DNA from: Zychaea mexicana
Lineage: Eukaryota; Mucoromycota; Mucoromycetes; Mucorales; Lichtheimiaceae
DNA length: 64,000 nt
Assembly (NCBI RefSeq): GCF_025766255.1
Contig: NW_026516681.1
Location: forward strand, 372,001 to 436,000
Direction of reading: 5' to 3'
The notes under the pieces are model-generated. The model was not told the origin of the DNA and did no database searches. It saw nothing but the letters and a program-made list of their open reading frames with translations. Numbering within the stretch: the first letter of the stretch is position 1; each line of letters begins with the position of its first letter. Position numbers and translations under genes: made by a program. This document shows, piece after piece, positions 58,256 to 64,000 of the stretch.

Positions 58256-61200
58256 ATGGATTGCGCCCATGAAGTTCAATATTATGGTCTATGTGCTCTC
58301 TGTGGAGCCATTTTAGAATCGTAAGTTTTATGACGATGAAAACCCTTTTTTTTTGATTTGGTGTGATTCAATACAAGAAAATAACACGTTTTTTTTTCAC
58401 AATACTTCTTTGATAATATCACTATTAGCAACGAAAACCCAAAAGCTAATATCAATATGAGTCACGATACAATGGGCTTAACCGTAAGCCGGCAAGTAAG
58501 TAGTACTTAATAGTAACAGTAGTCGTAGTAGATAAAATGCAGTAGCAGTTACAACTACAATGAAGACGTGTTGTGCAACTTTAATGCGAAAGATACAATA
58601 TGTAAAGGATGGTGATGATAGACTGGTCCATTTAATTTACTGCTAGGAGGCCGAACGGTTGGAGCAAGAAAATGCAGAGCGGTTACTCCATGATCGGAAA
58701 TTATCGCTTATCCTTGACTTGGACCAGACCGTAGTCCACGCTACATGGGATCCTACAGTTGGCGATTGGATGAAAGACGAGAACAACACCAATCATCCGG
58801 CGACCAAAGATATCCGCAAATTCACGTTACCGGGCAGTAGCCTCATGTACTATATCAAATTGCGGTGAGTAGCAGCAGCAAAAACTCTGGAGAACAAACA
58901 AGGGTGGGGTGGGGTGGGGAGGACCAAAGAACCGAAGAACCAATCTGACACGCATTGTGTATTACGCATGGATAAACGAAAACGGTAGACCCGGGTTGTC
59001 AGAATTTCTACGACAAGTGTCAGGACTGTACGAATTACACATCTACACCATGGGAACTCGGCATTATGCAGAAGCCGTGGCACGCGAGATCGATCCGGAG
59101 GACAAGCTGTTTCGCGGCCGTATATTGTCTCGCGACGAGAGTGGCAGTAAGTAGCGTAATAACAGCGTAGACAACACAACGCACACAGAATGTCATGCGA
59201 CCTCCTGATCGTGCAGCTGCAGCTGCAGTAACAGCAGTAGTGACTGACATGTCATTTCAGGTGTCACACAGAAAAAAATCCAGCGACTTTTCCCTTGCGA
59301 CACGTCAATGGTTGTTGTCTTGGACGATCGATCTGATGTATGGAGTTTTTCGCCCAATTTGATCAAGATCAAGCCATGTAAGTTATCCTCTGTTGTCTTT
59401 TCAAACGAACGTTTTCTGACGCATAATTTAGATGAATTCTTTGTGGGCATTGGCGACATCAATTCACCATTCGCACCGAAACAGGTTTGTGCAACAACCA
59501 CCTTGTACTTTATTTTCTGTGTTCTTAATTGATTGCATACATAGATCCCCGATGTTCCTACACAACCACCAAAGCCCCGCCGCCCCTCTGCTTCAAATGA
59601 TTCTGAAAAACCCACAGATAAGAAAAACGATGCTGATAATTCAAAGAAAGGTATATGTGGTTCCTTTGGCTTGTATGTGAAAATGTATTTCCCACCTGAC
59701 AAATTTGTTTATGTGCCACAGAGGACGAAGCGAAAGACGACAAAGGCGATGAAGAGGACGAGGAAAGTGATAACGACAGTGAAGAAGAAGAAGAAGAAAA
59801 CGGCAATGAATCCAAGATACTTGCAGAGCAAGAAAAGATTCAAGAAGCAATGGCAAAAGAGCAGCAACAACAACGACCGTTAGCACAAAAGCAAAATGAA
59901 CTCGCACCTGGTCAGGATCGACCGCTGCTTGTAGATGATGATAAGGAGCTCTATACCATGTCCACGGTAAGTTTTCTTTTTTTTTTCTTCCTACTCATTC
60001 ACCTGCTAAAGCAGATAGAAACCAGTACCTGACAAGCTAATACTCTTCGCAGATATTGACCGAAGTACACGAACGGTTCTATAAGGGACTGGATGTATAT
60101 GACAAGCATAAGAAAGATGATGAGAATGGTGCGAAATCGTCTGTGGGAAAGCCGGATGTAAAAGATCTGATTCCCGAGATGAAGAGGAAGATTTTGGATG
60201 GTGTTCACATTGTGTTTTCAGGTTTGATACCCCAACAGCAAGTGCTTTCCGATTCGATGTATTGGAGACTCGCTGAATCGTTTGGGGCTGTGTGTCTCCC
60301 TGATTTGACTGGGAATGTTACACATGTCATTGCTGCCAAGGTCAGTTACTTGGAGAGAGAATTTGGGAAGTGATCGACGACGTAATAACAAACCCTAATA
60401 ATTACCGAATACACTAATTTAAGACTACGATGGCTTTTAAACACGCGATTTTGCACTCTTCTGTATTGATGTTTTTCATATAGGCTGGAACAGACAAGGT
60501 GAATCGAGCACGACGGGCAAACAAAATCTTTATAGTCACTGTAGACTGGCTACTGGATAGTACAGCACGTTGGGATAAACAAGACGAAAAACGATATATA
60601 CTGCCGTCGCTTAATCCATCTGCAAGCGTTGGATCAGATGCAGGCGAGGTGGAGGTCGAGAACCCCGAATCGACTCCTTTTGATGATGGTGCGTTCGATC
60701 CTGACGAACATAGCCTAGGAGAAGATGTTGATTGGGATGACATGGATAGAGAAGTGGACGATGCACTCAACGAGAGTGGGACGGATTTCGGGGACACTGA
60801 CTCGGAAGCACTTGACAGGTAAATTTTTATCGTCATTAGTATAGAAAGAAAAGCTCCCTCTGATTTCCCGTTACTCTTGACTAAATATCTGTGATTCGAA
60901 ATGCAGCCCGTCTTCCTCACAAGGATCGTTCGCAAGGAAAACAAGAAAGAAACGAAATGTCAACGACGATCAAACGGAGAGCGATAGTGACGACGAAGCA
61001 AAATCACCATTAGCAAAACGACGGATAACAACAGCCATGCGTGGACGATCCCAACTATCACAAGTATCCACTATTCATGACGATGATAATGACGAAAGCG
61101 ATCGCAGCATGTCAGATAGTGAGCTGCATGGTCCAGATTTAGGAGGAGACGAGGATGATGAAGAAAACCGGAGAAGTGACTACTATGATGACGATGAAGA

Positions 61201-61288
61201 AGGGTATAATGAAGGAGAAGACGATGACGACGACGATTCCTCATCATTAGACGACTTTGCTGGAGAACTTGATGATGAAATTGAGTAA
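58256..61288 (+). CDS. FCP1: RNA polymerase II CTD phosphatase FCP1
   Basis: Removes phosphates from Ser residues of the Pol II C-terminal domain to recycle the polymerase. Eleven exons join in phase: 58256-58320, 58429-58495, 58647-58864, 58989-59146, 59261-59377, 59432-59484, 59545-59650, 59722-59966, 60053-60340, 60484-60818 and 60907-61288, giving 677 residues. N-terminal CxxC piece CAHEVQYYGLCALCG is conserved in FCP1. The FCPH domain has the catalytic DxDxT in LILDLDQTVVHATWDP, then YELHIYTMGTRHYAEAVARE and VVLDDRSDVW. A BRCT domain follows (IPEMKRKILDGVHIVFSGL, AESFGAVCLPDLTGNVTHVI, FIVTVDWLLDSTARWD). The C-terminus is a long Asp/Glu/Ser tail, as expected for TFIIF contact. The usual biotinyl-like N-terminal extension is missing here or lies on unseen upstream exons. 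Confidence 0.94.
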
Positions 61289-62027
61289 AATTCTTTACTG
61301 CTCTGCGTGTACCTTGTATTGTGTTTTCTATCCACTTATTGTTGTTACTCTTGCATATATCCCACTTTCCCTTTGCCCTTTCTTTTTACATATTCTTCAT
61401 TTGTTGTTTTAAACCACATTGTTCTTCGCCGGCTTCTTCTACCCGCACAACACAACCATCAACCTCAAAAATAATCATCCAACTCCCTCCTCTCTTTCAA
61501 TTTTTCCATCGAAAGCATTCTTTACAAAGAACAGAAATAAGAGAAAAATCGTGTACCGCTTCCTTCTTTCAAACACGTCAAACTTCGCTCGTTCTAGAAA
61601 TTAATTTGTTTAGGCCAAGGTCCATCCGTGATCCGTCCGGGTGGAAATTATTGCAACCTGGTTCTGTAAATACTATCATCGCAAGAAATGGACCATCACA
61701 TGAGAATGTATTTAGAACTTAGAAACGAAGAATCGAGTGTTGTGGAGCCCGCGTCACCCATGTCACGCATCTTTAAAGTCCACCTCCCGTATAATTCAGC
61801 TCTGCTACAACCCGTTGTATACAGTAAGTGCTGCTTGCTCTACAGATGCATCGGTAGTGATATCTATCACCTTATGAAACGCAGCCGAGAACATTGAGGA
61901 CGCACATAAATATAGGTGTGAATCAGAACAGAGTTATTACGCACACTTTTCGGCGCTGACGAGCACACTAAGTAGCGAGTGATATCAACGACACCCCACT
62001 TAAATAAGCACGATGCTCAGGATAATA
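61289..62027. other. FCP1 3' region and intergenic
   Basis: Pyrimidine-rich 3' flank of FCP1 up to about 61600, then AT-rich sequence to the transposon. No gene seen. Confidence 0.45.
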
Positions 62028-64000
62028 CAGTGCCCGCTCGATAATTCGATACTCGATAACTCGATATTTTCGATAATTCGATCACTTTCTTAAATGACCA
62101 GGCTGGTAAGCAGTAAAATATCGACAAATCGATAATTCGATCATCGATCACTTGGCTGTGACATATCGACAAGTATAAGCCAATAGAAATGCTTAGTGAC
62201 GCGGAATCGAACCAGCGATCAGTGTCGGATCATACATCAGAGTCCAGAGTTAACATGTATTCCCAATAAAAATTCGTAGTATATATTTATTCACTTAATT
62301 TAGAAAGTCTATGAGGTGGGATTGCGTCAGCTTCACTGATTGCCGCTCCTCTGACTCCAAAAGTCTAACTCTTTTTTTTACCAGATACAAGATGTCCATA
62401 TCCAATTTGTGTGTGATGTCAAGTTTATCTATAAAACTTTGGTAGAGGCGCTTTTTTTCTTTAATGGCCCTAATATTCGCATCGGCATCTTCTTCTTCTT
62501 CATTTTGTTCTTCGGTCTCTCCCTCCTCGCCTATTATAAAGACGAGCGGATTTTATCCATCAATGCACTTACTTTGTATGATGTCCCTACTAGAAGATTG
62601 ATAAGTAGTACTGTACCTTCATCTTCAACGTTCTGATTCACCAAACGATCCATTCGTTCTTCCAGCGTCAACATCTCATGGATCCCGTCGTCTTCGTCAT
62701 CTGGAATCACGATAACTGTGTTCGTATCATCTTGATCATTGCTGACAGATCTTAGGTACGAGTCAAGTTCGACGGTCAGTTCCTCCTCCTCCTGCAAAAC
62801 AACAGCTTCTTCGGATTCAATTACTTCTGTAAGGGTTTCCACTGACATAAGGCCAGTATGTCGAAAACAATTTGAAATTGTTTCGGACGAGACACGGTCC
62901 CAGGCCATAATAGACCAGTCCAAGGCTTGTTTGAACTTAATGTTGTAAAGATCGTGAAGCTCGTTGTTGTAGCGAATTGTTGCTCTGCGAAATAAGATGC
63001 TCCTATAATAGATTTGGCCCAACAAGTTCTGCTTTCTTAACATCCAAATAAATCACTTTGTCTGCTTAAATCTCCTGTTGTTTACAATGTACCTATACTT
63101 TTTTTTGAACGAAGCAATGATTCCTGCATCAGCGGTTGGTAGTGGGATGTGGTATTCGGAGGAAGCATGCACAATTCGATATTTTTTAACTTAATATCCA
63201 ATTTTTTATGCGAAGGTGCATTATCCATCAATAAGAGAGCTTTTTTGCCTTTATGTGCATGAAAACTGCCGAATCCAGCTTGCGCAAGATCTCTCTAGAA
63301 ATCGACTTTGTCATCCACGCTTTCGTATTGTTGTAATACTTGTAACAGTCCTTGACTATTATGGTGTATTGAATCAGCTGTCGTTCTTTTTCATGTTTTA
63401 CTAACATTAACTTACTCGGCTTTGATCCAAAATCTTTTCCTCCAGCAAAGCGTCCAATGAAGTAGGGGCCAAGTTTATGCGAGCCAGTTGCATTGGTGAC
63501 AAGGACAACAGTTACACGACTTTTATCGACTTTTCGTCCGGCAATAGGTTTGTTCGAAATCGTTCGACGTGGCACTTGCTTGTAAAAAAGTCCCGTTTCA
63601 TCAATGTTATAGATGCATTCAGGTGGAAACTCGGCTATTTTGGCCTTGACTTCTTCGAGCTGCTTTTGGATCTTTTCATCGTCGATATCAACGGAGCCAG
63701 CCTCACCATGGATACCGTGTGATTCTAATCTGTGACGTTTCATGAATCTGGTGACCCAGCCGTCAGAATACTGAAATCCTTCAGGAACAACAATGTTGAG
63801 GCGTCTTGCTTGAATTTTTGCTTGGAGAATGATGCTTTCCTTGTTGACTGGTTGCCCAACAGATGCCATATCCATGACGAATTCTGCAAGAACGTTTTCG
63901 ACTTCTGGCAATGCTGGTACGCGTTTTCTTTTCATACTAAGCTCGGTTTCCGACATAGCGAGATACTTTACTTTTTCTCTAAGAATAAGCGAGATTGTCG
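62028..64000 (-). mobile_element. pogo/Tigger-like transposon, copy 2 (runs off window)
   Basis: Starts with the same CAGTGCCCGCTCGATAATTC end after a TA at 62026-62027 and stays nearly identical to copy 1 along its whole visible length, with scattered substitutions and small indels. The far end lies beyond the window. The same tRNA-like fragment and terminal TCGATAATTCGA units are present. Confidence 0.93.
62534..64000 (-). pseudogene. pogo/Tigger-type transposase, copy 2 (several frameshifts, partial)
   Basis: Same protein as copy 1, cut by the window edge at the N-terminus. Copy 2 keeps the base that copy 1 lacks near the middle (WMTKS), but has its own one-base losses: near 63264 (GAAAAC for GAAACAC) and near 63130 (CATCAGC for CATCAAGC). 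It also lacks one codon-sized triplet near 62968 and has a stop in the segment upstream of 63043 where copy 1 is open. The first catalytic Asp region (YNIDETGLF) and C-terminal acidic tail are intact. No single frame spans the protein. Confidence 0.88.

Noticed and set aside
61321..61722. Open frame downstream of FCP1
   Set aside because: Translation of a pyrimidine-rich 3' UTR (Leu/Phe/Ser-rich); no motif.

Overview
The window is nuclear DNA of a filamentous fungus, most likely an early-diverging (Mucoromycota-type) species. Genes are compact, have many short GT-AG introns, and encode standard eukaryotic proteins: a Rac GTPase, VPS26, POP1, FCP1 and ALG5. The closest resemblance I recognise for several lineage-specific pieces (an F-box/TPR relic, transposon families) is to Mucorales, but the exact organism is an inference. 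Exon structures below were built by hand by matching splice sites and checking reading phase; gene names rest on remembered family motifs, not on searches.

Layout. 1-12.7 kb: 5' part of a folylpolyglutamate synthase gene (FPGS, minus), an intact MFS transporter with two decayed relatives (one adjacent on the same strand, one on the opposite strand), a Q-rich protein, a degenerate array of 22-bp repeats, and a frame-broken transposase-like gene. 12.7-35.8 kb is the conserved core: RAC1, a Cys/His-motif protein, VPS26, then three branched-chain amino-acid genes in a row (ILV2, ILV5, LEU2). ILV2 and ILV5 diverge from a shared 1.3-kb promoter holding three TGAGTCA (Gcn4/CPC1-type) sites. An AT-rich 4-5 kb stretch of relics follows, then an unusual C2/chitin-binding fusion protein, an EFM6-like methyltransferase and a small multi-pass membrane protein.

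36.9-48.5 kb is repeat-rich: an F-box/TPR pseudogene, two side-by-side Mutator-like elements (one short and N-domain-only, one carrying a DDE transposase with SWIM finger), degenerate sequence, and a complete 2.3-kb pogo/Tigger-like element. 48.8-61.3 kb returns to housekeeping genes: a DCR2-type phosphoesterase (12 exons), POP1 (minus) diverging from ALG5, and FCP1. A second, nearly identical pogo-like element starts at 62,028 and runs off the window.

How the genes work together: ILV2 and ILV5 encode consecutive steps of isoleucine/valine synthesis and LEU2 belongs to the leucine branch, so 20.2-27.4 kb is a functional cluster that probably responds to amino-acid starvation. The other genes are unrelated housekeeping functions. 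All four transposons seen appear unable to make an intact transposase by themselves.
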